This document shows positions 22,770 through 34,768 of a stretch of 64,000 bases of DNA, one piece after another. A program made the translations under genes and the position numbers. The DNA lies in NCBI GenBank assembly GCA_013368445.1, contig JAACJO010000012.1, positions 930,001 to 994,000 on the forward strand, written 5' to 3'. Position 1 is the first letter of the stretch; each line of letters opens with the position of its first letter. This DNA comes from Leucocoprinus leucothites (Eukaryota > Basidiomycota > Agaricomycetes > Agaricales > Agaricaceae). The notes under the pieces are model-generated. The model did not search any database. It had not been told where the DNA came from and saw nothing but the letters and a program-made list of their open reading frames with translations.

Positions 22770-24554
22770 ATGCAAGCTGCACTTGATGCTTCATCCCTCA
22801 AACGTACGGCATTGCTTATATCAATGAACCTGAATATGAAATTAGTTCAAATCTGCAGCTTTCACAAGAGCTATCAGCTGTCTCGCGAGATATGGGGACG
22901 AGCTGACTATATGCGCGTATCCTGACTATTTCTCTCTCTCCGCAACAAACTCGGCCAAATCTGCATATTGTCGGTTCAAGTATGAGAAGGAATTCTTCTC
23001 GAGGTATAGAGTCGGTAAACCGCGCCGTAAAGGCGAGGTTGATGAAGGAGATTTAGAGGAGATCCAGATGGTCAAGGCTCAGCTTCTTGCCAAGGTACGT
23101 TGTCTTTATATGCGTATACATACTTGCCGGCTCAAAGATACTCCAGAACCTACTTTCTGTTCTGAAGCACCGAACCGTCGAAAAAGCAGTTGAACGATGC
23201 GAGTTGTCCATCGTCGAGGGTTCAGACTCAGATGCAGAGTCGGATGAGGAAACAGATAGCTTGGAAAGCAAACTTGTCATCAGGTTTCTATGCAAACACG
23301 GTGTGCCTTCTTCCCTATCTTCTATCCAGTACACGACCTGAACGAACAAGCAGGCGTCGTAAAAACTCATCGTCTTGTTCTCTCGACACCAACTACCTTG
23401 ATGGCTCCTGGCGTTCCTGATACACCCAATCAAGCACGTGTAAATATTGGGCCCACCGCACTTCGTAATATGCTTGAGCATTTCCCAATGAATAAGGGAG
23501 CCAAGGCAGATCCTCAGCTGATATGGTCCTTCGACAACGAGAACGTTAGTCTCAAGACGTGCGAAAGCTCTATGGATAAAGGTATGGTCCGTCTTCTGTC
23601 ACCGTCACAGACCTGACATTCCTCTCTTTAGGCAAGGGACAAATCTCAACAGAACTCACGATCAGTGCTGAGGAGTTTGATGCCTACGATATTTATACCT
23701 CTCCCATCATCATTGCTTTCCATCTTCGTGAATTCAACGTAAGCACCTTGTTTACTTTTCGCGCGCATGCACTCAGATATGCATAGGCTACCATTGCATA
23801 CGCCGATTCGATGACACTCTCCCTTGATATGCGCTTTACCGACACACTAACACCTCTGTTCATCGATGTTGAAGGTGACTGTACCCAAGGTCTTTTCGTA
23901 ATCGCGACGAGTCAGCCGCCCGGTGTTCCCATCCCCACTTCCCAAAGCAGCTATCGACCAATGTCGTCCAACAAGAAACGGGAAAGAGAAGAGACCCCAG
24001 TTGATATCAACCGACCGAAGCGGACCATGAAGATCGTGCAGAAGGTAGAAATAGATGCGGCTGACAAGAACATATCCCAGTCTCGACATGCGTCTCGTGT
24101 GCCATGGTCGATGCCACCCCCTTCACTCCCAGGACCAAGCTCTCTTCGTCTTCCCCCTGCCTCAGTTCATCAACTTTCCCAGCGGCACATCCCGTTGAAA
24201 AGAAAGGAAGAACCCTTGTTTTTGCCATCGTCACAGCTTTCTGCTGCTGAGAACAAAGTCCTCAAAGAAGCAGGATTTGGAGATATCGAGACATTGGAAG
24301 ATCTCAATGCCCTTCTGGAGGGCGAAGGTGAGGAGGTTGAATTCCCACCCTCCCAAGTACAGAATCCCCCTAGCTCGAAGCAGAACCAAGGCAGAAACGA
24401 CCCGGCAGTAGAGAGGAACTCTGAAAGTACAGATTTTGTAGATGACATGGACTTCGGGCCTACACAAGCGACACAAAGGGTCTGTTCGTTTCCTACTAGA
24501 GAGGCATAGCTAACGTTATTTTTCAAGGGTTTCCATCCACTTTTCAACGACTAA
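22770..24554 (+). CDS. rad9: Rad9 DNA-damage checkpoint clamp subunit
   Basis: Exons 22770-22803, 22859-23094, 23138-23300, 23354-23581, 23632-23738, 23787-24479 and 24528-24554 give 495 residues. Rad9 forms the PCNA-like 9-1-1 clamp with Hus1 and Rad1, which loads at damaged DNA and activates the ATR-type checkpoint. The N-terminus MQAALDASSLKPFTRAI, then CLARYGDELTICAYPDYFSL and YCRFKYEKEFFSRYRV, matches the Rad9 clamp domain, which runs to about residue 275 (YADSMTLSLDMRF, then GDCTQGLFVIAT). The C-terminal tail is disordered, has S/T-rich stretches with SQ/TQ pairs, and ends with the typical short FGPTQATQRGFHPLFND. The final 27-nt exon supplies this end. The stop codon lies 37 bp from that of the convergent F-box gene. 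Confidence 0.92.
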
Positions 24555-24591
24555 GCTTGAAAGCCCAAGAAGATAGACCTGGTTTCTGCAT

Positions 24592-26199
24592 TCAGAATAA
24601 TATATCGTCAATGTCGCGATATCGGCGACCGGGCGGCCAAATGTCAATTCCATCCGCTTTTTCCATAACAATCACCGGGTTCTGTGCGTTGGCCTCTGAC
24701 AAATCCTCTATATCCGCTTCATCCACGCCGATGCGTAACTCATCAATAGGACATCCGGATTCCCTTCTCCGCTTCACTAATTCCTCTAACACATCCTCGT
24801 CTGCGTATAAATCGGTATCGAAGACGAAAGCCAGCGCTCGCAAACTTGGCCACATTGTCCCATCAGCCAGAAGGCTTGCCGCGGTGCCTACTTCTAACGA
24901 CGAGTATGAGGCAAACTCTACTATGTGAGGAAATGTTTGGGATAATCGCCGGTATACGGACTGGGAAAGATTTGAGTTGTCGAAGGTCAGCGATTGCATT
25001 TGAGTGAACCTTGACGGAAGCGAAATGCCCTGCGGCCCTTCGCTACGATCATGGTCACTATTGCTAGCAGTCGACGGAGTGGTGCATGGGACTTTCCAGA
25101 AGATATCGAGATCATGCTCCTGAGCGTCCTTAACCCAGAAGTTCCGCAGTTTTGGAGCTTCGAGTTTGGTTGACAGGACCTTGAAAACGGAATCTGTGGT
25201 GCCACATACTCGCAACGATCGCAGCTCAAGCAAGGAGATAATGCTATCCAACGCCTGACTCCCAAGCTCGACTCTCCTCCCTTCGGCATATCTAGCCGCG
25301 TGGCTCAAGGGCTGGATATGTCCGTCTCCGAGAACTGGGATCAGCACTTGCTCAAAGGCGCCCCCGTTATGCCCGCTAGGCATGACAATGTCCCCGTAAA
25401 TTGACAAGTGTTCAAGTGCAGGGCACGCCGCCATGAAGCTGTTGAAGAAATCGAATGAAAAAGGGATAGCTTTGGTTTGGTCCAGGTGTAGTGTTTGAAG
25501 ACCAGACAGAAGGGTCGGTTGAAAGAGGTATATTGCCAGACCCCGGAGACGGAGAAAGGAAAGTGTTGGGAGCTGTTGTAAGGCAATTCGGTGGAAGGTA
25601 GACAAGGACGTAGTGACATTTCGAGCTGGATGCTGTTCTCGGAGGTGTGACACGGACCCACCATTCTCTCCCTGAAAATTGGCAAAACTCTCTTCACTAT
25701 AGTCCACAGAAAGGGACAGGAACTCGAGCTCTGGGGTCAGATTCTCCTGCTTGTCCTCGATCAGCCTTTCTCGAATTCCAGCAATCACGTCCGTGATTCC
25801 ATCGTTCTCCGCCACAATCGCCAGTTTCCTCCACCTGATGGACTCCTCGGCGATCATGTCAATCACCTCGCACAGGTGGTTATCGCTTTGGGAGGGAGCC
25901 TCGTTCAATTCGATCCTCAGATCCAATAAATGACCGCTTGACCTGGATAGATACGCTGTTGTCCTCTCCAAAATGGTTCCGGCGTCCTGTGCTCCAGTGT
26001 CAACATGTACAGTCGACCAGAGGGAAGCTGTGCCCAGTGCAATGGAACGTATCGAGGAATTAACATGGGAGATCGCAATTTCGAATGGCTGTCGAGGCAA
26101 CGAATCCGCATCCAGATTATATTCTTCGTCAGTCGAAATTGGCTCTTGAGCTAGGATCATGATAGACGAGAGAACTTCGGGACAGAGTTGTGCGAGCAT
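24592..26199 (-). CDS. F-box-like/LRR protein
   Basis: A single minus-strand exon from the ATG at 26197-26199 gives 535 residues. It starts MLAQLCPEVLSSIMILAQEP, a short F-box-like LPxEVLxxI motif, then SHVNSSIRSIALGTASLWST, the usual second half of the basidiomycete F-box domain. The rest has irregular leucine-rich segments (LQQLPTLSFLRLRGLAIYLF, LLELRSLRVCGTTD, LRALAFVFDTDLY). Such proteins usually link substrates to SCF ubiquitin ligases, and this family is greatly expanded in mushroom fungi. The substrate is unknown. The lack of introns is unusual among its neighbours but common in this family. Confidence 0.85.
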   Translation of the reverse strand: MLAQLCPEVLSSIMILAQEPISTDEEYNLDADSLPRQPFEIAISHVNSSIRSIALGTASLWSTVHVDTGAQDAGTILERTTAYLSRSSGHLLDLRIELNEAPSQSDNHLCEVIDMIAEESIRWRKLAIVAENDGITDVIAGIRERLIEDKQENLTPELEFLSLSVDYSEESFANFQGENGGSVSHLREQHPARNVTTSLSTFHRIALQQLPTLSFLRLRGLAIYLFQPTLLSGLQTLHLDQTKAIPFSFDFFNSFMAACPALEHLSIYGDIVMPSGHNGGAFEQVLIPVLGDGHIQPLSHAARYAEGRRVELGSQALDSIISLLELRSLRVCGTTDSVFKVLSTKLEAPKLRNFWVKDAQEHDLDIFWKVPCTTPSTASNSDHDRSEGPQGISLPSRFTQMQSLTFDNSNLSQSVYRRLSQTFPHIVEFASYSSLEVGTAASLLADGTMWPSLRALAFVFDTDLYADEDVLEELVKRRRESGCPIDELRIGVDEADIEDLSEANAQNPVIVMEKADGIDIWPPGRRYRDIDDILF

Positions 26200-28038
26200 G
26201 GGAGGAATGGATTTGAGGTGTCTTGAAATAGTTGGGAGTGGGAAGGCAAGAATGCCCTTGAACGAAGCCTTGAATCTATTTCATCTTGCTGAAATACCTG
26301 GCCGAGTATAGACAACCGTTGTCTGAGTATGGGTAGAAGGAGGCCTTTGCTCTGGACGTGTCATAGTCCTGCATCCGAAAGGGAAGAAAAGGAGCTATAA
26401 TTATTCCCAAGAATACTTGTAGAACAATTTGGAAGCCAAAATGAGCATTCGACCCAGGTTAACGATTTGTTGATAATGGATCCAGATCGAACATGCGCCT
26501 TGACTCCTCGCAACCGATGATCACCGTATCATATATTAAGCTTAAAGCTTGCCATTGGCTACGCTAAGGTTCTTTTCTATCAGGGTTGGTTTTGAGATAT
26601 TAATGGTTGGGATGTGCACTTAGCAAGCTGATCTCTCGAGGTTGATCATCAGAGCTACCAGGTTGCTGGATCTTCACTAGTGGTGCGATTGGGTTGTATA
26701 CGGCGGTCGCTGTACCTCTGCCGCAACAGGTGGTCTTCCATCAGTATGCTGATATTTTCTGTCCTTGGGACGAGATGTCTTCCATGGAGCTTGTGATTTA
26801 ACTCCTCTTTGATCGCAGACCGGGGTTGCTGACCCACCTAAATCGTATCAGCGCTCAAGCATTCAAAAAGTTTATTGGCTGTGGCGGGGAGGTCAACTGG
26901 CTCACGACTCGACAATTGTATCTCCCAAGGCCTTTGCTTTGCTTTGCGCAGAGCTCAAGGGGCGCGCAACTTGCACCTTTGGTTCCGGCATGGACTCTGA
27001 GATTCATCTAGGAAGGGAACCAAACCCTACTTGAAGAGGTTGGGTCAGAACCCTCGAACCTCGCCCGATGGGGGCCATGGCTTAGTCATGTCGCCAGACC
27101 CAACCATGGGGTAGGTTTACTGGTGTATATTATGGGACGCTAGGACCGAAATTGGGAGGGGACATAGAAGGGCGAGGACGGAGATTTGGGGAATCGAACA
27201 GCCTAGTGGAAGGTGCAATCGTTCATTTTCTTTCACACATTCAAAAAGGCGGTACTTGTGATACCTCCGAAATCCGGGAGGAGGCCTGTAGTGCACCATC
27301 TTTTACAGCCACTTCAGACAAGTGGAGCCTGTGGTGTTCATACTGCGGGCTTCAGAACAGGAGATTAACCTACCCCGACCGGACCGCGAGTTTTTTTGTG
27401 TGTTTTGAGTACGTTTAAAATACACCCTACGCGGATGAGAGGAGAAAGACATGTGTAGTCTCTTGAGTCACTATACTAGTCATCGAATTAAGAAGAGGGA
27501 TCACCTATTTCATGTAATTACGACCTGGTCTGCATGAGATCGAGCGCCTTTGGAGCATGACCTTGTGACATGTCCAACTACCGACCCCGCAGGGACTGAC
27601 TGCCAATTCTTGTATAATATATGCCTGGTTCTGGATGTTGGTTTACCAGTTCGGGGTCCCTCAGGACTGTGACTATCATGTTGACGCGAACTAGTAAAGT
27701 TCCAACGTTCAAAATTAATTGCAGTTGCTCGTGGGAGCATAGTGTGTTACCTGTTTTTCAATCAAATCCGGACCATTCTTTAGAGTACCTCCATCTCATA
27801 TTCATCAGCCGCAGTTAGAGTTCTTAAGCACAAACAAACGTGTGGATCAAGTTGATGATCAAAGTTCGCCACAGATTACCCAAACCACTTATGGACGTCT
27901 CACGGGAGAAGCATACAAACACAATATATTCGTTAAGCTGGAAAGAGTCAATCGCGAACGATGGTAGCAAAACAATTGCGATTCAGGTGTTCACTGCTCA
28001 AAGACGTGAGAATCCGACGACCTTCAACGGCTTCCAAC
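26200..28038. other. 1.8-kb gene-poor region
   Basis: I see no supported gene between the F-box promoter (left) and the 3' end of the flavoprotein gene (right). Frames of 60-90 codons occur on both strands with no domain or splice continuity. No tRNA-like internal promoter boxes were recognised. Confidence 0.4.
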
Positions 28039-29217
28039 TTAATTTTGGCCTTGGGTGAGCATCTGCAAAGCGACATTTAAGCTTTCCATGCCAAAGAACC
28101 ACAATAACACGTACCTCTTTATGAGAAAGGGTCCTCAATTCACCGGGAGATGCAACCTGACCAGTGAGGGAGTCGATCCCTATCTCAACAGCCCGCATAA
28201 TCTTGCCTTCAGTCGGGTACCAGTACCGGATCTCATCAGGAATGACTTCAATCACTGATACGCGAGGGTCGGTGTAATCTCCTTTGTGAACGCCATCTTT
28301 GAGATCACCGAACCAGGCTCCTGTTCTGAGTTATGGCCATTAGAACATTATGACGAAAAGAGATGGGTGTTGAAGGAGCCTGGGCTCACCCTTTGGCCCA
28401 GTATTTCTTGACATCATCTCGGTCACTCGAGATCTTGACCTTTCCTGCGATTCTGAGCAAGGATCAGATCCCGCTAGCACCGGACCGCCAAATGAAAAAC
28501 ACGCACGAGGCCCAGGCCGTTGTGCTAGGGTTGATGAACGCAAGATTAACGTTTGCGTCGTTCTCCATTTCCTCAAACTTGTGTGACGCGTTGTTTGCAA
28601 GGAACACAAACTTTAAATCCTTATCTTCTTTGGCTGAGCCCCACGATGCGAGAAACGAGCGGAAGGGGTGAGATGACAACCAACGCGTTGGAAAGCAGAA
28701 CGTACAAGATGCGGGTGCCATGGCCCTAGAGTGCAAGTGACCATCCACAGAACGCGTAGTGAGCATAGCTGTCTCTGTGGAGGACATAATCTGCTTCAGG
28801 CCTGCAGAGGAGAAGCATGATGGACGCGATAGAATGCCAGAGGAAACAAATGCGCATCGAATCGATGCGACGAGATGGAAAGAACATTGAAGAAGTGGCA
28901 AGATATCACCGCGTGAGAAGGAGTAAAGACCAGACGGCCACGATTGTTGTTCATGGAGTTATAACGGGCGGAACACCGGTTGCGGTAGTGAGAAGGAAGC
29001 GCGTGTCGATGCCAGTTGCGTAATGACCCAACAGAAACCACGACGGGAATGGCAGTTCAGAAATTTGTGGCCACGATTGACGAATACAGGGCAACAAGGG
29101 GAAGGAACGGGGTGAGTCTGGAGCATACAGGCCATCGAAGGCAAAAAACCCACCATCAATCTTCTCTTTCGCTGTGGCGGTAGTCATAGAAGACATTGCA
29201 ACATATGGATCCAACAT
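28039..29217 (-). CDS. Pyridoxamine 5'-phosphate oxidase-like FMN protein (general stress/BLI-3 type)
   Basis: Minus-strand exons 29217-29154, 28801-28706, 28633-28507, 28452-28390, 28325-28115 and 28062-28039 give 194 residues, the usual length for this small split-barrel family. The start MLDPYVAMSSMTTATAKEKI matches the family's DPYxA...EKI opening. Then come GLKQIMSSTETAMLTTRSVD, GHLHSRAMAP, KFVFLANNASHKFEEMEND and the terminal VIPDEIRYWYPTEGKIM with ASPGELRTL. Such proteins bind flavin; the fungal members are linked to stress or light responses, but their reaction is not settled. The first intron is about 350 bp, far longer than others in this window. Exon 1 was placed by its phase and family match. 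Confidence 0.85.
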
Positions 29218-29979
29218 GGTTGTCTGTTCAAAACTGTTCGCTTCGCTGTCGATGTAAGTTATAGCTATCGCTGTAGTGCCAGTGACAGTGGGTTCAAGGA
29301 GAGGTGGGAGAGGTTCTTGAAACCAACTGAGGATTATATAGGAGCACGAGTGGGTGTGTGGACATTGGGTGGTGACATTGACGTCATATAGAGACCTAAG
29401 AGAGTACGTCGATTGCTTTTGAGACTCTACACCAAGGTCCGAAAGCCGATGCCTAGAAAGAGAATATGGTTTGCCTCTTGACTGCGGAATTTGAACGCCA
29501 GCACCGTCCAGCAGAGAGTCCGCTTCTTGAGATTGATAGGTATGTCTTGCAGATATATGCATTAGCTTAGATAGGACGGGCTGACCGTCTATTAATAGAC
29601 TTGTATGTCTTAATGAATTGGTCTGTTCTGGAATACCAACATGAGTGTATTGCAGGACAAGGAAAGTCGCATACCAAGGATTCGGGTGCCAAATCCGAGG
29701 ACGCCCGTTTTGACTCGACCCAACATAGACCAGGAAACGTGAACAGAATCAAAGAAAAAAGCAAATAATATATAAGCGAGGTATTAGAGTTGTATACGAC
29801 AACATGTCTCGAGAGTCTATCCAGTGCTGTGAGTGAGTGAGCGGTGTGCGTAGGTGCGATGTAGAATAATACACCGTCATTAAGTTGCAACAAAGTTTTC
29901 GTGCAGCGGGGCCGGGCATGATGATGCAAGGGTGAGGCCGGTGAAGAGTGGTAGGTGGCCAAAAGTGTGGTCGGAGTGT
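29218..29979. other. Intergenic region with a long antisense-type frame
   Basis: About 760 bp between two minus-strand genes. A minus-strand frame is open through most of it but carries no recognisable protein and runs in from the neighbouring genes' exons. Probably 3' region plus the promoter of the flavoprotein gene. Confidence 0.4.
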
Positions 29980-30671
29980 CTACTGAGAAGATGCAGGTTG
30001 TGCTGGAGTCATGCCTGCCGGTACTGGAAAGTGGTAAATTTGCGGTGAGGCTGTGACGGCTTAGAGAGAAAGCGGAAGACATACGTGGTGCCATCTGTGG
30101 TCGGTTTCCTTCGCTGAACACCCGCGAAATGAGAACACCCACACCCTCGAATACACCTAGGAGGATACCGCAAGCAATAGCGGAACCGAGTGCTGATCTG
30201 GGGCCACCTGACAAGACGTAAGCGCGCAAGAAAGGAATAGGACGACAGAACAACTCACTTCGTGCAGCCAGACAACCACCCGTCATGAACCCCGAGAGAA
30301 TAGCATTCCACGCGTCCTCCTTTTGCCGCCAGCCCTTGATTGCACAGTCGAAGGTGGAGAACATACCACCCCAAACACCAAAGTTGCCACCGGTCACGGG
30401 TGCACGGGCTTTTATGGAGGAGACTGCACCTATGAGACGTTCGCCCTGGGATAGTTGAGACGGAGAATAACGCGAAAGGAGAATGAACGTACTCGTGGAG
30501 AGTTGCGGGCGCCCTTGATGCCATACCAAATGCCACCACCAACGGCTCCCATGGAGAAAGCGCCGCCAAAGTCGTTGAGGATAACCCAGGGGCTGTAGTT
30601 TGTCAGTCGAGGGCGAGTGGTCAATAACGGAGTACATACCATGGATCGCGGGTGTGGTCAGCGTGGGCCAT
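29980..30671 (-). CDS. TIM17: Mitochondrial import inner membrane translocase subunit Tim17
   Basis: Minus-strand exons 30671-30640, 30592-30493, 30445-30259, 30207-30085 and 30023-29980 give 161 residues. Tim17 is the channel-lining core of the TIM23 complex that imports presequence proteins. The sequence [59 protein letters not shown], then [18 protein letters not shown] carries the family landmarks, including the conserved C...C positions (residue 12 and the CAIKG Cys) and glycine-rich helices. The end is the short SSQ. It shares a 133-bp divergent promoter with the zinc-finger gene at 30805. Confidence 0.95.
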
Positions 30672-30804
30672 AGTGTGGTAGCGGTATGAGATGTGCTGTT
30701 GCATGAAACTTTTCTTGAGTGCACGTGTGTTGAGTCACGTGGACAACGCGCATCTACCCAGTTCAATTCTGAGTTTATGGCGGTGATTTGCTGTTGTTCT
30801 GGGC

Positions 30805-33781
30805 ATGGCAGCATCTCCGCCAACGTCGCTGAAGCGCAAAACAAGCAGCCGTGACGATGCACCCGCAAAAAAACACCGCACTCAGCCAGTCACCATCACC
30901 CTCAAGCCCAAAGCCCGGCCCTTCGCGTCCGCCCCAATACCCATGCCCAATGCCTGCGAGGACTATCCGAACGGCTTCATCTACTGCCACCAGTGTTCCA
31001 AGAAGCGCGATGTCACGGGTAGGTTGCTATAATTTTATTAATTAACCGTTGCTCATGGCCACAGACGCCATCCAGTGCACTTTTCTAGAGCTCATTCATC
31101 CCGCCAGGGACAAGGACAAGGAGCCAGTGCCCAACCACAAGGAAAAGCCGCCCCGTGAGCGCCGCTGTGTAGGCAAATTCTGCAAATTCTGCCTCAAGAA
31201 CCGCTACGACCTTGAATTCGACGATCTCGTTGCCAAGGTCCGCGCTGCAAACCACGAGCCAGGCCACATCGACTCGGCCGACTACATCTACAAGTCTGTC
31301 CCCTCATCTCCTCCGCCTCTCTGTTGCTCACGTGCTCACTCAGGTGCCCAAAGTGCTGCGACATATGTAACTGTCCGCGCTGCCGCAAATCCAAGGGCCT
31401 CGAGCCAATGGGGTACTTTAATTTCCCTCCCATCATTTTCCCTCCCTCTTACTCTCATTTTCCAGGAGCGCTGGAACTATCCGTAGACCCCCGCCAGAAC
31501 CTGTACATAAACCACCCAAGCAAAAAGCTGAGCGAAAATCAAAGACCAAGCCCCCGGCAGACTCTGCCTCAGCTAAAAACGGGCCCAAAGCTCCCAAGAA
31601 GCCCAAAGCGAAACCCCTTCCCATTGTTAAATGGTCATCTGTCCCCGTTAAGCTGCCGCTAGAGGATGCGGAAGCTCGCTTTGATATACGCGAGTTTGTC
31701 CTCCGTTTCGCTGACCTCTTCGAGCCTTCCCTCCCAAAAGCCAGTCTAGAAGAACTAGATGAAATCGGTGGTGGCCGACACCAGGGACGCGAAGAGGACG
31801 ACGAGATGGTGAGCTGGGTCAGCGAGTTCTGTGTCAAGTCTATCATCCTTGGGCTCCTTAGCCTACTCGAGAAAGAGCTGCACGGTGCTCTTGCTGCCGT
31901 ACGTCATTTCCTCTCTCAACTCAAATCACTCATTTCCTTATTTTCGCTTTTCAGTCCATCAAGCATGCTGTCAAAGAAATCCGGAGTCTCGGCGTTAACC
32001 TCAACAAAATTTGGCCCATCCTCTCCTCCCTCCGTGAAACCTCTGTTACATTATCTCACACCCCAGCCGAATCCGATCTCTTCGCCGGCCTTCCGCCATC
32101 ATCCCTCCCAGGTTCACCATCTCCAAATCTCCCTTTTATTTTCGCATTCCCCGACCCCCTTCCACCCCCAACAACTCATGACATTCGTGCTATTCGAAGC
32201 ACGCGTCACAATGAAGCAAACGACGGCCTTCACATCGCCTATTCCGCACAAATGGTGCCCGTAATAACGTCTTTAATTGAAGACGCGCTATTAACCAGTG
32301 CTGTTCGTGAGGAAATTGAAAACGGTGTACGAGAAGGAAAGGAAACTGTCAAAGAACAGCGAGAAGCGGTAAAGAGAGAAGCAGAGAGATGGGAACAAGT
32401 ACGGAAAGGGATGGAGACACACGTCAAGCTGAAGGCCCAAATCCTCGAAAACCGCGCCAAGCGGGAATACCACAAACATAAACTCGTGTCTCTCGACAAT
32501 TCACTCAAAGTCCTCACGCCAAAATACGCTCCTCGGTTCACACCCCTCGGTACCGATACCGATTCGCGCATATATTGGATCCTTTCACCTGGTGTGTCTG
32601 AGCGAGAAGCCGCTTTGGATTTCATCATGTCTTGTTCAAGAGACGAAAAACCAGCCAAGGGGAAAGGTGGGAAAAAGAATGTGATCAGGAAACCACCAAA
32701 AGCAAAAGTGTTGGCTACCGAAGAAGAAAGAAGGGAGATGAGGTCATGGAGTTGGTTCGTTGCCGTTTGGGGCCGAAAACCCGAAGATGCAGCTGGGAGT
32801 GCACTTTGGAAAGGCAAAGGGAAGGAAAAGGAGCAACAGAATGGAGTCGCAAAGAGTGGCGTCAAGCTAAAGATCAAAGTGAAGAATACTTTGCAAAAGT
32901 CAAACGAGGTAAACGACGGCGCTATGGATGTTGATGATGAGCATCATCAGCAACAAAGTAGACATGACGAAGATCAAGAGATGGCCAGTGTCTCGGATCA
33001 AGAGACGTCTTCGCCTTCACGCTCATCAGCCTGTGCATCGACTTCGACATCACCTTCAGCATCTGAAGATGAGCGGTCTGACGGATCACAGTCAGATCAA
33101 GAAGAGGATGGCGACGAAGCTAGCTCTGAATCTGATGATGAGCACGACGGTGATGCCAGCCCAGATGTGTCAATGGCGGAAAGCGAGGAGGAGGAAAATA
33201 CAGAAAAATGGTGGGGTTTCTATGACCCCTTCGAGATCCTCAAACTCTCCGACTGGATATCTATCAAAGCAGGTCTTGACTCTGAAGAGTTTGATCAGGA
33301 TCATCACCGTCAACAACAATCTTCATCGGCAACCATTTCCAAACCAAAGGAACTTATGACAACAGCACCGTTGCAGCTCCCTTTCGGGTCTAGCAACAAC
33401 GAAGACGCTGATTCCCGCGCGTCGTCTTCTACAGGTACCACGCGTACTTTTATCAACGGTGATACACCTGGATCTGTCACGACCATACCGAATGGACATG
33501 GAGTCGGTGGAGGCAAAAAGAGTCGCGATACAAGCGTCACGATCGTCAATGACCATCAACACCAGCCTTCCACATCCACATCCTCCCTTAGCAAAAACAA
33601 AACCCAACAACTCAAATCACTCGTCGAAGAGCTCCGTACATTCGCATCTCTACTCGAATGGAGAATACGAGAAGACAAGTACGAACTCATACTTCGCGAT
33701 CCTACTGCCGCTTCTGGTGGTAGTGGAGTTGCATCTGTGCCGGGCAGTGCTGCTGCTCGCCCGCTCCGACTCTTCAGATGA
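30805..33781 (+). CDS. 4CXXC_R1 zinc-finger protein with DDT-like and WHIM-like segments
   Basis: Exons 30805-31018, 31065-31293, 31344-31412, 31466-31898 and 31955-33781 give 923 residues. The N-terminal zinc finger reads [33 protein letters not shown], then [20 protein letters not shown], the 4CXXC_R1 domain of CDCA7/JPO1-type chromatin proteins. A helical region ([18 protein letters not shown] ... [20 protein letters not shown]) resembles a DDT domain. [20 protein letters not shown] resembles the WHIM motif that contacts linker DNA and ISWI-type remodellers. The C-terminal third is Ser/Asp/Glu-rich with a last helix ([20 protein letters not shown]). I infer a nuclear chromatin-remodelling role, possibly tied to DNA methylation. 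The zinc finger is firm; the DDT/WHIM labels are by pattern. Confidence 0.88.
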
Positions 33782-34164
33782 ATGGACATGTGAATGGGAG
33801 TGCGGCCGGGAGTGTCGCTAGTGACCGCGAACATGGGGGGAGGAATACGAAAGGGAAGGGGAAGAGTGATAGAGGGAGGGAGAGTACGGGGACGAGTGTA
33901 TCTGTTAACAGTTTCTATGGGACGGCACCAGCGGCGCGGTAGTGCGCCCTTCGAGTTTAACGAGTTCAACGAGTCATCTTTTCGTCTTTACGCCGTTTAA
34001 CTCTTTTTGGCGTGTTTGTTCGTTTCTAATGGGAATTTGTATTCTCTTCCGTCTCCTCTGTGTACCCTACTATACTTTTTATTTTTTCATTGTTTGGGTG
34101 TTTATTACGAGTCTCGCATGATTACATGTACAGCTTTCTCTTCATTACATTTCGTACATAGATT

Positions 34165-34217
<53 letters not shown>

Positions 34218-34768
34218 TGTCCTTCCTTAATCTCATTCGCTGGTTTCCGGATCACCTCTCCCCCGTATCTTACTTCTAGTTTTTGTCAATTTATCGTCGC
34301 GCCTTTCGGTCTATCCTCCCAAAGTACAATACTACACGACCTTTTTTGCGTCCTTAGTGTCCTCTTTCGGTTTTTTTTTTCGTATACATGGTGTTCTTGT
34401 ATTATTTTATTAATTCTCTTTCTAAGTATGATTTTTCGTCTCACCTCATCTCATCATGCCTGAGTATTCGGAAAGAGATACCATTGCCTCTTGCAGGATC
34501 TCCATCTCAAAAGACGGCAGGAGGAAGTCCGTCAAAGCCTGTCCGAATCCCTGAACGTATATTGTGCTTTCGGTGTACTCACTTTAGACTCAACCAAGTG
34601 ATGTATAATTTCGGACCGTAAGGAGAACGATGCTTGTACGCGCCACAATCGGAGCTCATTGTCGAAGTTCTCATTGGGAGGTAGGGACAACATGGCTAGC
34701 TATCTACCTTAATCTCGAGGCGCTCGATGTACAAGGTATACCGAATACTACTTGGTGAAATGGCAAGC
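33782..34768. other. Convergent 3' intergenic region, pyrimidine-rich
   Basis: About 990 bp between converging genes. It is strongly T/C-rich and contains a long CT microsatellite. No coding frame is supported; the Ser-Leu-rich frame at 34007-34279 only reads through the repeat. Confidence 0.5.
34172..34213. repeat. (CT)21 microsatellite
   Basis: An uninterrupted run of 21 CT units lies in the 3' region downstream of the zinc-finger gene. Likely length-variable between strains. Confidence 0.97.

Noticed and set aside
28951..29562. 203-codon minus-strand frame
   Set aside because: It only contains exon 1 of the PNPOx-like gene plus intron and upstream sequence; the remainder shows no protein signal.
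29567..30868. Very long minus-strand open frame (over 430 codons)
   Set aside because: It runs across Tim17 exons and introns in a different frame, contains no domain, and Tim17 fully explains the region.
33310..33969. Minus-strand frames of 79-137 codons
   Set aside because: They are shadows of the Ser/Asp-rich last exon of the zinc-finger gene.
34007..34279. Ser-Leu-rich plus-strand frame
   Set aside because: It is a reading of the CT microsatellite and flanking pyrimidine-rich 3' sequence.
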